A DNA stretch of 5,441 nt from Bacteroidota bacterium (GCA_947497195.1 CANMGM010000172.1:1-5441); one strand, 5' to 3'; counted from the stretch's first letter, positions 1-5,441 are shown. Made by a program: numbers and translations. Notes: generated from the sequence alone by a model not told the origin.

Positions 1-134
1 ACGGCCATGGTCCTTGCAACAAGCAGCGCCTTGATGCACGTCGCAAAGCACACGAAGAAGGGCAGTGGGTGAGGGATGCTGCATCGGCGTATGCAGCGAA
101 GCAAAATGATAATCAGTACAAAAAAGCAGTTTAA
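1..134 (+). CDS. paaA: Phenylacetyl-CoA 1,2-epoxidase catalytic subunit PaaA, C-terminal fragment
   Basis: Only the last 43 codons lie in the window; the gene begins to the left and ends at a TAA at 132-134. The fragment opens with GHGPCNKQR and continues with an EEGQWVRDAA stretch and a lysine-rich, polar tail, the pattern I know from the C-terminus of PaaA. PaaA is the diiron catalytic subunit of the cytoplasmic PaaABCE monooxygenase, which turns phenylacetyl-CoA into its ring-1,2-epoxide using O2 and NADPH-derived electrons. The diiron ligands lie in the unseen upstream part, so activity cannot be judged here. paaB follows 15 bases downstream, which supports the call and suggests cotranscription. 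The identity is secure from the combination of tail motif and neighbour. Confidence 0.9.
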   Translation, partial: GHGPCNKQRLDARRKAHEEGQWVRDAASAYAAKQNDNQYKKAV

Positions 135-149
135 TTAAAAATTTACGTT

Positions 150-431
150 ATGAACGACTGGCCACTTTGGGAAGTATTTATTCGCAGTAAAAACGGACTC
201 GAACACCGGCATTGCGGGAGTTTGCATGCAGCCGATGCTGCCATGGCAATTGAAAATGCACGCGATGTTTACACACGTCGAAACGAAGGCGTTAGTATCT
301 GGGTTGTTCCATCGGCCGCTATAACGGCATCGAACCCAGAGCAAAATGGTGAATTGTTTGAGCCTGCAGTCGATAAAGTATACAGGCATCCTACCTTTTA
401 CGATTTGCCCGACGAAATTAAACACATGTAA
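150..431 (+). CDS. paaB: Phenylacetyl-CoA epoxidase subunit PaaB
   Basis: This 93-residue protein matches the small PaaB subunit along its whole length (the family is about 95 residues). Recognisable landmarks are WPLWEVFIRSKNGLEHRH near residues 4-21, GSLHAADAAMAIENARD at about 23-39, YTRRNEGVSIWVV at about 41-53, and the C-terminal VYRHPTFYDLPDEIKHM. PaaB has no catalytic centre; in the family it is an essential structural component of the PaaA-PaaB-PaaC oxygenase. The ATG at 150 gives the normal N-terminus directly before the conserved WPL(W/Y)EVF block. It is preceded by A/T-rich sequence without a Shine-Dalgarno motif, as is usual in Bacteroidota. Unusually, the next gene is not paaC but an envelope gene starting 34 bases downstream. 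Confidence 0.97.
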   Translation: MNDWPLWEVFIRSKNGLEHRHCGSLHAADAAMAIENARDVYTRRNEGVSIWVVPSAAITASNPEQNGELFEPAVDKVYRHPTFYDLPDEIKHM

Positions 432-465
432 TCCACTTCGCACAAACAACCATCTTCGCCTTTTC

Positions 466-1368
466 ATGAAACGAATTATCATTGGTATTTCCTTATGCTT
501 TTGCCTTCATCAATCCGGAATAGCGCAGGAGAAAACCACACCCAATTTACCCGATATCGATAAAATTGAATTCAAGCCAACTCGCTATTTCGTGAGTTCC
601 TATGGATCCGGAAATGTGGTTTTTCGCGATTTTGCAACATCTCCCTTGTTTTACCGCGGGCCTTTGCTCTCTGTTCAGATGGCATGGAGCAAATACAAAT
701 TAAACAGTAAACGCGCGTGGACCTTACTCACGAATTTTGCGCCTACATCCGTTCAATTAGCCGAAGATCAAACGTATGAAACAAAATCCGGCGGTATATT
801 TTCGAGTTCTTCCTTTTCATATGCTTACATGCACAAACTTCCCAAATTAACGCGTGGCAAATTTAGTTTTGCTGCAGGTGGTATGTGGCTCAATACATTT
901 AACTTCCGCTCGAATCTGTCCTTGGGAAACAATGCGGCTGGAGTGGAGTTTTTTGGCAACATCATGGCATCCGGCGAGGTGCAGTTCGATGCAAGTCACG
1001 AGAAATCCGGGCGTCGTTACATCCTCAAATACCTCTACTACACACGTCATCCGCGTAAGCAGCATTTCTCCTTTCAATTCAATGCCGGATTGTTGAACTG
1101 GAATTACCGTCCGGGTTATGCTTACAAAGAACTTCCCGAACTCGATGGCAGCAAAACCAATCCGCTAGAACTTGTATTATCGGGCTTTGATTGGAAACTC
1201 AATGGCTATCGCTTTGGCACCGAACTCGGTTTCACACGATATAAACAAAGTGGAAATGCCGTAAAATGGTCTTATTGCTGGGATATTTTGCATGCTCCCG
1301 GACGATTCGAGCCGTTCCAGATGGCTATGCACCGCATTCAGTTATCACTTCTTTTTAACCGCAATTGA
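466..1368 (+). CDS. Secreted, probably outer-membrane beta-barrel-like protein of unknown function
   Basis: I do not recognise the family. The 300-residue protein starts with a clear Sec signal peptide: MKR, a hydrophobic core IIIGISLCFCL, then SGIA-QEK, with likely cleavage after Ala20 leaving an N-terminal Gln. The mature part has no long hydrophobic helix. It is rich in aromatic, Gly and Ser residues in short alternating stretches (for example FSFAAGGMWLNTFNF and HFSFQFNAGLLNWNY). It ends in HRIQLSLLFNRN, a terminal strand pattern compatible with an outer-membrane beta barrel. I chose the ATG at 466 because it begins exactly at the signal peptide. The frame stays open to an ATG at 346, but that would overlap paaB by 86 bases and put 40 residues ahead of the leader. 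The stop lies 2 bases before the next start, so it is probably translationally coupled to the S41 lipoprotein. Barrel topology is inferred from composition only. Confidence 0.85.
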   Translation: MKRIIIGISLCFCLHQSGIAQEKTTPNLPDIDKIEFKPTRYFVSSYGSGNVVFRDFATSPLFYRGPLLSVQMAWSKYKLNSKRAWTLLTNFAPTSVQLAEDQTYETKSGGIFSSSSFSYAYMHKLPKLTRGKFSFAAGGMWLNTFNFRSNLSLGNNAAGVEFFGNIMASGEVQFDASHEKSGRRYILKYLYYTRHPRKQHFSFQFNAGLLNWNYRPGYAYKELPELDGSKTNPLELVLSGFDWKLNGYRFGTELGFTRYKQSGNAVKWSYCWDILHAPGRFEPFQMAMHRIQLSLLFNRN

Positions 1369-1370
1369 TT

Positions 1371-2381
1371 ATGAAAAAGTTTTTTTATACCATACTTCCT
1401 TTTGCATTGTTAGCCTTTGCATCGTGCGAAAAAATATTTTTTGAGGATGATCAGGCAAGTGCTGATCCATTAACCAATTTCGAATACTTGTGGAATGAAG
1501 TTGATAAGAAATATAGCTATTTCGACATCAAGGGAATCGACTGGGATGCGGTTAAACAGCGGTATAGCGATTCAATTCGTGCCGACATGAGCGATGAAGA
1601 ATTATTCAGGATTCTGGGTTCAATGATGAATGAATTGCGCGACGACCACACCAATCTGGTTTCGCCATTTAATGTTTCGGTTTACAATGTTGCGCTTAAA
1701 AGCGAGCCCAACTATTATGAGCGAACTGTACTTGAAAATTATATGCCCAACAAACAATATATGTATACCGGGGCATTTTCGCACAATTTTATTGGCGATT
1801 CGATAGCGTATTTGCGCTATGGAAGTTTCATGTCGCCGGTTACCAACGAGGACCTCGACTTTATCCTAACCCGTTACGCGAACACCAAAGGTCTGATTCT
1901 CGATTTACGTGAGAATGGAGGAGGAAACGTGTTTAACATTCCGTTAATCCTCGAGCGTTTTGTCGAAACACGCACGCTGGCGGCTTATTCTCAAACACGC
2001 AATGGACCAGGGCATGCAGATTTTTCGGCAGAAACTGGATTTTATTACAATCCCTATGATGGCCTTCGCTACACTAAACCGGTGATGGTTTTGGTAGATC
2101 GCGGATCGTACAGCGCGACTACATTTTTTTCGCTTTCGACCAAGGCCATGGATAACATCACGCTTGTTGGCGATACAACCGGTGGGGGAGGAGGTTTGCC
2201 CAATGGCGGACAATTGCCAAACGGCTGGACCTATCGTTTTAGCATTACACGCTTGCTCGATCTGGGTAAGCAGAATTTCGCCGAAAGCGGTGTTCCGCCC
2301 GATACACTTGCCTCGTTCAATTGGAATGATTTGAGTCGAGACGAGATTTTAGATGTTGCAATTGACATTATCAATCAATAA
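1371..2381 (+). CDS. S41-family (tricorn/C-terminal-processing type) lipoprotein protease
   Basis: The 336-residue protein begins with a lipoprotein leader: MKKFFYTILPFALLAF followed by the lipobox ASC. Cys19 is the likely lipidated residue, placing the enzyme in the periplasm on a membrane. Residues about 34-95 resemble the helical tricorn C1-like region before S41 cores, ending in LRDDHTNL with a candidate catalytic His93. The core contains LILDLRENGGGN (175-186) and VDRGSYSATTFF (242-253); Ser248 is the expected nucleophile. The Lys of the classical Ser-Lys dyad (GxxTxGKG) is not seen: the corresponding place reads GDTTGGGGG (267-275). A tricorn-like Ser-His arrangement is therefore more likely, with GVPPD at 307-311 near the end. 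The sequence before the core is short and shows no obvious PDZ domain. The ATG at 1371 is preferred over an in-frame TTG at 1365 that overlaps the previous stop. The substrate is unknown; the upstream secreted protein is a possible partner by position only. Confidence 0.92.
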   Translation: MKKFFYTILPFALLAFASCEKIFFEDDQASADPLTNFEYLWNEVDKKYSYFDIKGIDWDAVKQRYSDSIRADMSDEELFRILGSMMNELRDDHTNLVSPFNVSVYNVALKSEPNYYERTVLENYMPNKQYMYTGAFSHNFIGDSIAYLRYGSFMSPVTNEDLDFILTRYANTKGLILDLRENGGGNVFNIPLILERFVETRTLAAYSQTRNGPGHADFSAETGFYYNPYDGLRYTKPVMVLVDRGSYSATTFFSLSTKAMDNITLVGDTTGGGGGLPNGGQLPNGWTYRFSITRLLDLGKQNFAESGVPPDTLASFNWNDLSRDEILDVAIDIINQ

Positions 2382-2387
2382 GAACCT

Positions 2388-3140
2388 ATGCAGAATAAAC
2401 TGGTTCATTACATTTTAGGCATAGCCGATAGCAATCTGATTTTAGGCCAGCGGCTCGGTGAACTTTGCGGACATGGTCCCAACCTCGAAACCGATATAGC
2501 CTTGACCAATATTAGTCTCGATTTGTTTGGGCAGGTGCGCAGCTATTATCAATATGCTGCATCGGTTCTCGGGAATGAAGCTACAGAGGATACACTTGCT
2601 TTTTTGCGTTTGGAAAGGGAATACCGCACAGCAATTCTCTGCCAGCAGCCCAATACCGATTTTGCATGGGTAATTGTCCGCCAGTTTTTGTTTGATGCAT
2701 ATCACCTGCTTTTGGTCGAATCGCTTGTAAATAGCAGCGATGAAACACTTTCGGCAATTGCCCAGAAGGCGGTGAAGGAAGTTCGTTACCACCGTCGATT
2801 TTCTTCCGACTGGCTTATGCGCCTCGGCGATGGTACAGAAGAAAGTCATCGTCGCGTTCAGGAAGCCTTGAACAATCTGTACATTCATGCTGATGCCTTA
2901 TTTGGGATGGATGATCACGATAATGCTGTAGCGGCTGCTGGAGCTGGAGTTGATTTGAGTCTGCTTAAAAAAGAATATTTCGCACAGATTCATGCCGATA
3001 TTCAAAAAGCTACACTTACGATTCCGGAAGTTCATTATTTCCAAAAGGGAGGAAAGGATGGTGTGCATTCGGAATACATGGGCTTTATCCTAACCGAAAT
3101 GCAGTATATGCAGCGCACCTACCCCAATATGACATGGTAA
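2388..3140 (+). CDS. paaC: Phenylacetyl-CoA epoxidase subunit PaaC
   Basis: The 250-residue protein matches PaaC in length (about 248 in E. coli) and throughout its sequence. Landmarks are LGIADSNLILGQRLGELCGHGP at the N-terminus, ALTNISLDLFGQ near residues 38-49, DTLAFLR, the block KEVRYHRRFSSDWLMRLGDGT in the middle, and the closing GGKDGVHSEYMGFILTEMQYMQR. PaaC has the ferritin-like fold of the diiron oxygenases but in the family acts as the structural partner of PaaA, holding the active heterodimer together rather than binding the catalytic iron. It starts 6 bases after the S41 protease stop and overlaps paaD by 7 bases. It is therefore embedded in the same operon despite the two inserted envelope genes. 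No truncation or frameshift is visible. Confidence 0.97.
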   Translation: MQNKLVHYILGIADSNLILGQRLGELCGHGPNLETDIALTNISLDLFGQVRSYYQYAASVLGNEATEDTLAFLRLEREYRTAILCQQPNTDFAWVIVRQFLFDAYHLLLVESLVNSSDETLSAIAQKAVKEVRYHRRFSSDWLMRLGDGTEESHRRVQEALNNLYIHADALFGMDDHDNAVAAAGAGVDLSLLKKEYFAQIHADIQKATLTIPEVHYFQKGGKDGVHSEYMGFILTEMQYMQRTYPNMTW

Positions 3141-3643
3141 TTCGCTTGCCGCAAGGACAGGAGATTGACGATGCGCTGTATACGATATTAGACGCGGTGT
3201 CGGATCCGGAGATTCCGGTCTTGTCGATTGTGCAGATGGGAGTAGTTCGCAAGGCGACGCTTGAGGATGGAATTGCACATATAGAAATTACGCCAACGTA
3301 TAGCGGTTGTCCGGCGATGGATGTAATTGGCGAAGATGTGCGTAAAGCACTGACTGAATCTGGATATAAATCTGAGGTAAAGCTCGTTTTATCGCCCCCC
3401 TGGACAACCGACTGGCTCACCGAGCAGGCACGAGCTGCGCTTTTGGACTACGGTATTGCACCTCCGCTTCAAGCCGAAGCGGATAAAGCGGTGCTAGGAG
3501 GAGCCGAACGTTTGGTGGTTTGTCCGCAATGCAAAAGCAACAACACGAAAATGATCTCGCCTTTTGGATCAACCGCGTGTAAGGCTTTGTTTCAATGTTT
3601 AGATTGTTTAGAGCCGTTCGATTATTTCAAGTGTTTGAAGTAG
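3134..3643 (+). CDS. paaD: Phenylacetate-pathway maturation protein PaaD (MIP18/DUF59 with C-terminal zinc ribbon)
   Basis: The 169-residue protein has the two-part structure of PaaD (PaaJ in older naming). The N-terminal MIP18/DUF59 domain shows SDPEIPVLSI (23-32), TPTYSGCPA (53-61, with the conserved Cys59) and SPPWTTDW (87-94). The C-terminal part is a cysteine ribbon: CPQC (130-133), then Cys149, Cys155 and Cys158 in STACKALFQCLDCLEPFDYFKC, which probably binds zinc. The family is thought to serve iron-sulfur cluster or metal-centre maturation of the phenylacetyl-CoA epoxidase system, not catalysis. The ATG at 3134 overlaps the end of paaC (ATGGTAA), a typical sign of translational coupling. 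The usual next gene, the reductase paaE, does not follow; coding on this strand stops here. Confidence 0.96.
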   Translation: MVIRLPQGQEIDDALYTILDAVSDPEIPVLSIVQMGVVRKATLEDGIAHIEITPTYSGCPAMDVIGEDVRKALTESGYKSEVKLVLSPPWTTDWLTEQARAALLDYGIAPPLQAEADKAVLGGAERLVVCPQCKSNNTKMISPFGSTACKALFQCLDCLEPFDYFKCLK

Positions 3644-3739
3644 GCTGAATTCAATTCGATGGTGATCCACTTAAATAAATGATAGTCAGCTGTATGTGGA
3701 ATTTGGTTTTGGGGTCCGCCACTCCTCCTCCCCATACGG

Positions 3740-3747
3740 CAAAGTTA
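3740..3747 (-). promoter_or_regulatory. Candidate Bacteroidota -7 promoter element, minus strand
   Basis: Read on the minus strand, this site is TAACTTTG, an exact match to the Bacteroidota primary-sigma -7 consensus TAnnTTTG. It is followed by CCGTATGGGG, so a transcript would start almost at the ATG at 3735. No TTTG-type -33 element lies at the usual 19-21 base distance; a TTTG is found only 6 bases upstream. An 8-base degenerate motif can occur by chance, so confidence is modest. It would drive transcription leftward, antisense to the end of paaD. Confidence 0.3.
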
Positions 3748-3772
3748 CGACTCAAACGCCACACGAGTCGTA
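3746..3772. repeat. 8-bp inverted repeat with 11-base loop
   Basis: The arms are TACGACTC (3746-3753) and GAGTCGTA (3765-3772), perfectly complementary, around the loop AAACGCCACAC. No T-run follows on either strand, so an intrinsic terminator is unlikely. The left arm overlaps the minus-strand -7-like element by two bases, and the right arm ends next to the 22-bp palindrome. An operator or a hairpin near the 5' end of a leftward transcription unit would fit. Confidence 0.7.
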
Positions 3773-3773
3773 T

Positions 3774-3795
3774 ATAAACGTTTATAAACGTTTAT
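3774..3795. repeat. 22-bp perfect palindrome of two overlapping 12-bp palindromes (possible operator)
   Basis: Two copies of the palindrome ATAAACGTTTAT (3774-3785 and 3784-3795) overlap by two bases. Their 10-bp period places both on the same face of the helix, and the whole 22 bases are also self-complementary. A one-mismatch variant of the half-unit, TATATACGTTT, recurs at 3819-3829. Such helically phased palindromes typically bind dimeric regulators cooperatively. No regulator gene is visible in the window, and operator function is inferred from symmetry alone. Confidence 0.7.
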
Positions 3796-3981
3796 CTTCT
3801 AAATCTTTGAATATTTGATATATACGTTTTTGAAATCGGTCCGTAATAGGTGATTTCAAGGCTTGTGTTTATAAGAAGGCCTTCAAAATGAGTTTAGTAA
3901 GTCTGCAGCCCAAAGCACCCCCGTGATGAACGTTAGAAGTAAAGTTAGTGTTAAGATAAAGGTTTTATGCAACTATATCCA

Positions 3982-4374
3982 TTAGCTTTTTGCCCATCGG
4001 TTGTAATCATCATTGTCTATTCCCAGTGCTTCACGCAAATCGTTGGCTCTGTTCCAGCCATCCTTACTACGGCTGCCTTGACGTAATGCATGCATTGAAC
4101 CACATACGCACTCAAATAGGATATATTTGTCCTGTAAAGAAAATTCGTACTCATTATCTACAGCATCAACGATATCATCCAAATGCATGTCATTTCCTGT
4201 CCATAAACTGATGACCCAACGCTCATCCTCATCATCCAAAGACCAGGGTGTTTTGGAGCGATTAATCCACTCTTTCATTTTTATTTTTTCCTGACCTGAC
4301 AAAACATAATCACCACCAAAGACCCAACAGGTAGCGGCATAAACAACTTGTGCACGATTACTGAATTTTCCCAT
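3982..4374 (-). CDS. Hypothetical protein, possibly TerB-like helical fold
   Basis: This 130-residue protein has no signal peptide or membrane segment and is probably cytoplasmic. I do not recognise it firmly. The N-terminal part, AQVVYAATCWVFGGDYVLSGQEKIKMKEWI (about residues 8-37 taken together), has the rhythm of a TerB helix pair, where an acidic loop is followed by a serine, a glutamate and an amphipathic helix. The C-terminal part (about 82-127) shows a similar helix-loop-helix ending in LREALGIDNDDYNRW. Between them lies an acidic, Trp-containing stretch (44-65). The likeness is by pattern only; an unrelated all-alpha protein is equally possible. The ATG at 4374 is the first in the frame and has A-rich upstream sequence. 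The gene stands alone and is read toward the paa operon, and the GC content counted over two 100-base samples (44-50%) is like that of its neighbours. Confidence 0.65.
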   Translation of the reverse strand: MGKFSNRAQVVYAATCWVFGGDYVLSGQEKIKMKEWINRSKTPWSLDDEDERWVISLWTGNDMHLDDIVDAVDNEYEFSLQDKYILFECVCGSMHALRQGSRSKDGWNRANDLREALGIDNDDYNRWAKS

Positions 4375-4512
4375 ATGTTAGGTTTTAAGTGTTTAGTTGC
4401 ATTGTATAATTTTCGGTAAAAGCGAAACTACATCATTCTGCATGAACATTACAAACCCATTTGAATTTTTATTTGACTCACTTTAAACATCTTAAAATTT
4501 TTTCTGACCCAA

Positions 4513-4520
4513 TAAATTTG
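4513..4520 (+). promoter_or_regulatory. Possible -7 promoter element for the AT-rich orphan gene
   Basis: TAAATTTG fits the Bacteroidota -7 consensus TAnnTTTG on the plus strand. The nearest TTTG upstream (4472-4475) is 37 bases away rather than about 20, so the -33 element is missing. In AT-rich sequence a chance match is quite likely. If used, the leader before the ATG at 4825 would be about 300 bases. Confidence 0.2.
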
Positions 4521-4612
4521 TAGAATGGAGTTTTTAGCGGCGCAACGATACCAATCAAAATCTCGCTTCGAAGTCGGGCACTTGTGTACTAAAATTATTT
4601 GCTCTTACTGTA

Positions 4613-4663
4613 TTGCCCTTACATTCGCGATTTAGGACAGCATTAAAAACAATAAAAGGGCAA
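4613..4663. repeat. 8-bp inverted repeat with a 35-base spacer
   Basis: The arms TTGCCCTT (4613-4620) and AAGGGCAA (4656-4663) are perfectly complementary. The spacer is AT-rich with a short GC patch (TTCGCGA). The repeat lies just upstream of the open frame beginning at 4675. It could form a long-loop hairpin in a leader transcript or mark a recombination-type site. Neither use is supported by further sequence. Confidence 0.5.
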
Positions 4664-4824
4664 GCACAACAAGAATGAATTTGCCTTATGTAGTTTTCCA
4701 GAGCTTTCCAACCAGCGATTCACTTTTAATGAATAATAAAGGATTAAATCTATTGTTTATTCTAATAAATTTTGAATTTATTAGAGCTTCAAAAACAATG
4801 AAGCTCAGACTAAAATTAAAAACA

Positions 4825-5121
4825 ATGAAAAATTTAGAAATTACAGCAGATTGGATTTTAAATAATTTTAGTCATACTGGTTATTATCCAGGAGACGGTA
4901 CGGCAAGCATATTTTGTGACTCATCTGACCTAAAATGGAATAAGCTTGCACTCAAAGGTATTCCTTACGATTATAGTGAAGTATTTGAAAATGAAATAGG
5001 AGAATTTCAAGCTGAATTTCATTTTGAATTAAATGACGTTGCTGAAATTGCTCCCGAATTTTACAAAAAGGGGATGGAATACAACAACTTTAATAAAGAA
5101 TATAAAATAAAGAGGCGGTAA
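4825..5121 (+). CDS. Hypothetical small acidic AT-rich orphan protein
   Basis: I do not recognise this 98-residue protein. It has no signal peptide or transmembrane segment. It is rich in aromatic and acidic residues: LEITADWILNNF at 4-15, HTGYYPGDG at 17-25, then acidic stretches at 50-79, and a basic tail KEYKIKRR at 91-98. The size and acidity recall immunity-type or other small accessory proteins, but nothing specific supports that. The start is uncertain. The ATG at 4825 begins the globular-looking part; an ATG at 4798 adds nine mostly basic residues (MKLRLKLKT), and the frame is open from an ATG at 4675, whose first 40 residues look like translated AT-rich spacer. GC is about 31% by count, well below the 48-54% found in 100-base samples of paaC and paaD, consistent with recent acquisition. 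Confidence 0.6.
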   Translation: MKNLEITADWILNNFSHTGYYPGDGTASIFCDSSDLKWNKLALKGIPYDYSEVFENEIGEFQAEFHFELNDVAEIAPEFYKKGMEYNNFNKEYKIKRR

Positions 5122-5302
5122 AAGAACCGGAGCCGGACTCAAGACTGTCAACGACATAAAAATGCAGTTGACTATTTACGTTAAAACTACTCAGGTCGAA
5201 AAGTTGGGTCGAGAGAAAATCTGTCAAATCTGCGTTGAAAATATCAACGAAGCTTTTTAAGTAGCGGTAGTATCAGAACATCTAGATTCAAATCCAAAGC
5301 GA

Positions 5303-5441
5303 TCAATTCACCACGAGAATGGTGCCCTGGTGGTTTTCGTCTACAATGGTTCCGCAACTCGATTTATAGGCTACGGTGTAGAAGTACATTCCCGCAAGCG
5401 TTTCTGGTGTCGTTGTCCAGAATTTCGACTTCTCTTCTTCG
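5303..5441 (-). CDS. C-terminal end of a T9SS-exported protein (gliding-motility-associated CHU_C-type domain)
   Basis: The last 45 codons of a minus-strand gene enter from the right edge and stop at a TGA (plus-strand TCA at 5303-5305). The translation includes KFWTTTPETLAGMYFYTVAY and ends GTILVVN. This matches the final strands of the gliding-motility-associated (type B) C-terminal domain: a W followed by an xGxYFYxV block, then a Gly-containing turn and a closing hydrophobic GTIxLV strand. In Bacteroidota this domain marks large surface or secreted proteins for export through the type IX secretion system. The body of the protein and so its function lie outside the window. The reading direction is toward the AT-rich orphan gene. 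The domain identity is from motif memory; the coding nature is supported by the uninterrupted, well-patterned frame. Confidence 0.8.
   Translation of the reverse strand, partial: EEEKSKFWTTTPETLAGMYFYTVAYKSSCGTIVDENHQGTILVVN

Larger units (their letters stand above)
3644..3981. other. Gene-poor region downstream of paaD, with palindromes and a possible minus-strand promoter
   Basis: This stretch of about 340 bases shows no long reading frame. It is AT-rich from about 3770 on. It contains an 8-bp inverted repeat, a 22-bp perfect palindrome with a degenerate extra copy, and a minus-strand -7-like element, each listed separately. I could not find a convincing GC-rich hairpin followed by a T-run to end the paa transcript. 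The only nearby symmetry is the short palindrome TGAATTCA at 3646-3653. Very short reading frames exist on both strands here (about 32-37 codons) but none has clear coding character. Confidence 0.6.
4375..4674. other. Intergenic region between divergent orphan genes
   Basis: These 300 bases separate the minus-strand 130-residue gene from the AT-rich plus-strand gene, so promoters for both should lie here. On the plus strand TAAATTTG at 4513-4520 matches the -7 consensus TAnnTTTG, but no -33 TTTG lies 19-21 bases before it. No CAAAnnTA (the minus-strand equivalent) was seen close to 4374. It holds one 8-bp inverted repeat at 4613-4663 and the short palindrome CTTCGAAG at 4566-4573. No RNA gene is recognised. 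Confidence 0.55.

Noticed and set aside
346..465. N-terminal extension of the outer-membrane-like protein to the ATG at 346
   Set aside because: It overlaps paaB by 86 bases and puts 40 residues before an obvious signal peptide that starts at 466.
135..482. Minus-strand open frame opposite paaB
   Set aside because: It is the shadow of a strongly conserved gene and its translation has no coding character. The same holds for the minus-strand frames at 847-1077, 1944-2213, 2442-2888 and 3085-3420.
1365..1370. TTG start at 1365 for the S41 lipoprotein
   Set aside because: It overlaps the stop of the preceding gene and adds only two residues before the normal MKK lipoprotein leader.
3646..3700. 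Intrinsic terminator after paaD
   Set aside because: Only TGAATTCA and a loose TCCAC/GTGGA pairing are present, with no strong stem followed by a T-run.
3990..4211. Plus-strand frame opposite the 130-residue gene
   Set aside because: The translation is Cys/His-rich and without pattern, whereas the minus-strand frame is longer and better organised.
3920..4674. Integron-like cassette array, suggested by small orphan genes and GTTA-type motifs (GTTAGAA near 3930, GTTAGGT near 4377)
   Set aside because: The genes are on opposite strands, no paired attC arms could be built around these motifs, and no integrase is present.
5162..5260. 32-codon plus-strand frame (starts MQLTIYVKTTQ) between the orphan gene and the T9SS gene
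   Set aside because: Too short to support, with no recognised family or promoter; it could be a gene remnant, but nothing in the sequence shows of what.

Overview
The window looks like Bacteroidota chromosome. The evidence is threefold: a T9SS/gliding-type C-terminal domain at the right edge, a lipoprotein and a secreted-protein leader of the usual Bacteroidota kind, and start codons preceded by A-rich sequence rather than Shine-Dalgarno motifs. Genus cannot be told from this sequence.

Left part (1-3643, + strand) is a tightly packed operon for aerobic phenylacetate breakdown. It holds the 3' end of paaA (1-134), paaB (150-431), paaC (2388-3140) and paaD (3134-3643). PaaA, PaaB and PaaC belong to the multicomponent monooxygenase that epoxidises the ring of phenylacetyl-CoA, and PaaD is the accessory MIP18-like maturation factor. 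Unexpectedly, two cell-envelope genes lie between paaB and paaC: a 300-residue secreted, probably outer-membrane beta-rich protein (466-1368) and a 336-residue S41/tricorn-type lipoprotein protease (1371-2381). Gaps of 34, 2 and 6 bases suggest one transcript. The reductase gene paaE is not in the window.

Middle part (3644-3981) has no convincing long gene. It carries a perfect 22-bp palindrome made of overlapping 12-bp palindromes (3774-3795), an adjacent 8-bp inverted repeat (3746-3772), and a minus-strand match to the Bacteroidota -7 promoter element (3740-3747).

Right part (3982-5441) is accessory in character. A minus-strand gene for a 130-residue, possibly TerB-like helical protein (3982-4374) is followed by a 300-base gap. 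Then comes a plus-strand orphan gene of about 31% GC (4825-5121), clearly more AT-rich than the paa genes (about 48-54% in the stretches counted). The window ends with the last 45 codons of a minus-strand T9SS-exported protein (5303-5441).

The most notable features are the envelope protease/outer-membrane pair embedded in the phenylacetate operon and the palindrome cluster just downstream of the operon. No known mobile element, CRISPR array or RNA gene was seen.
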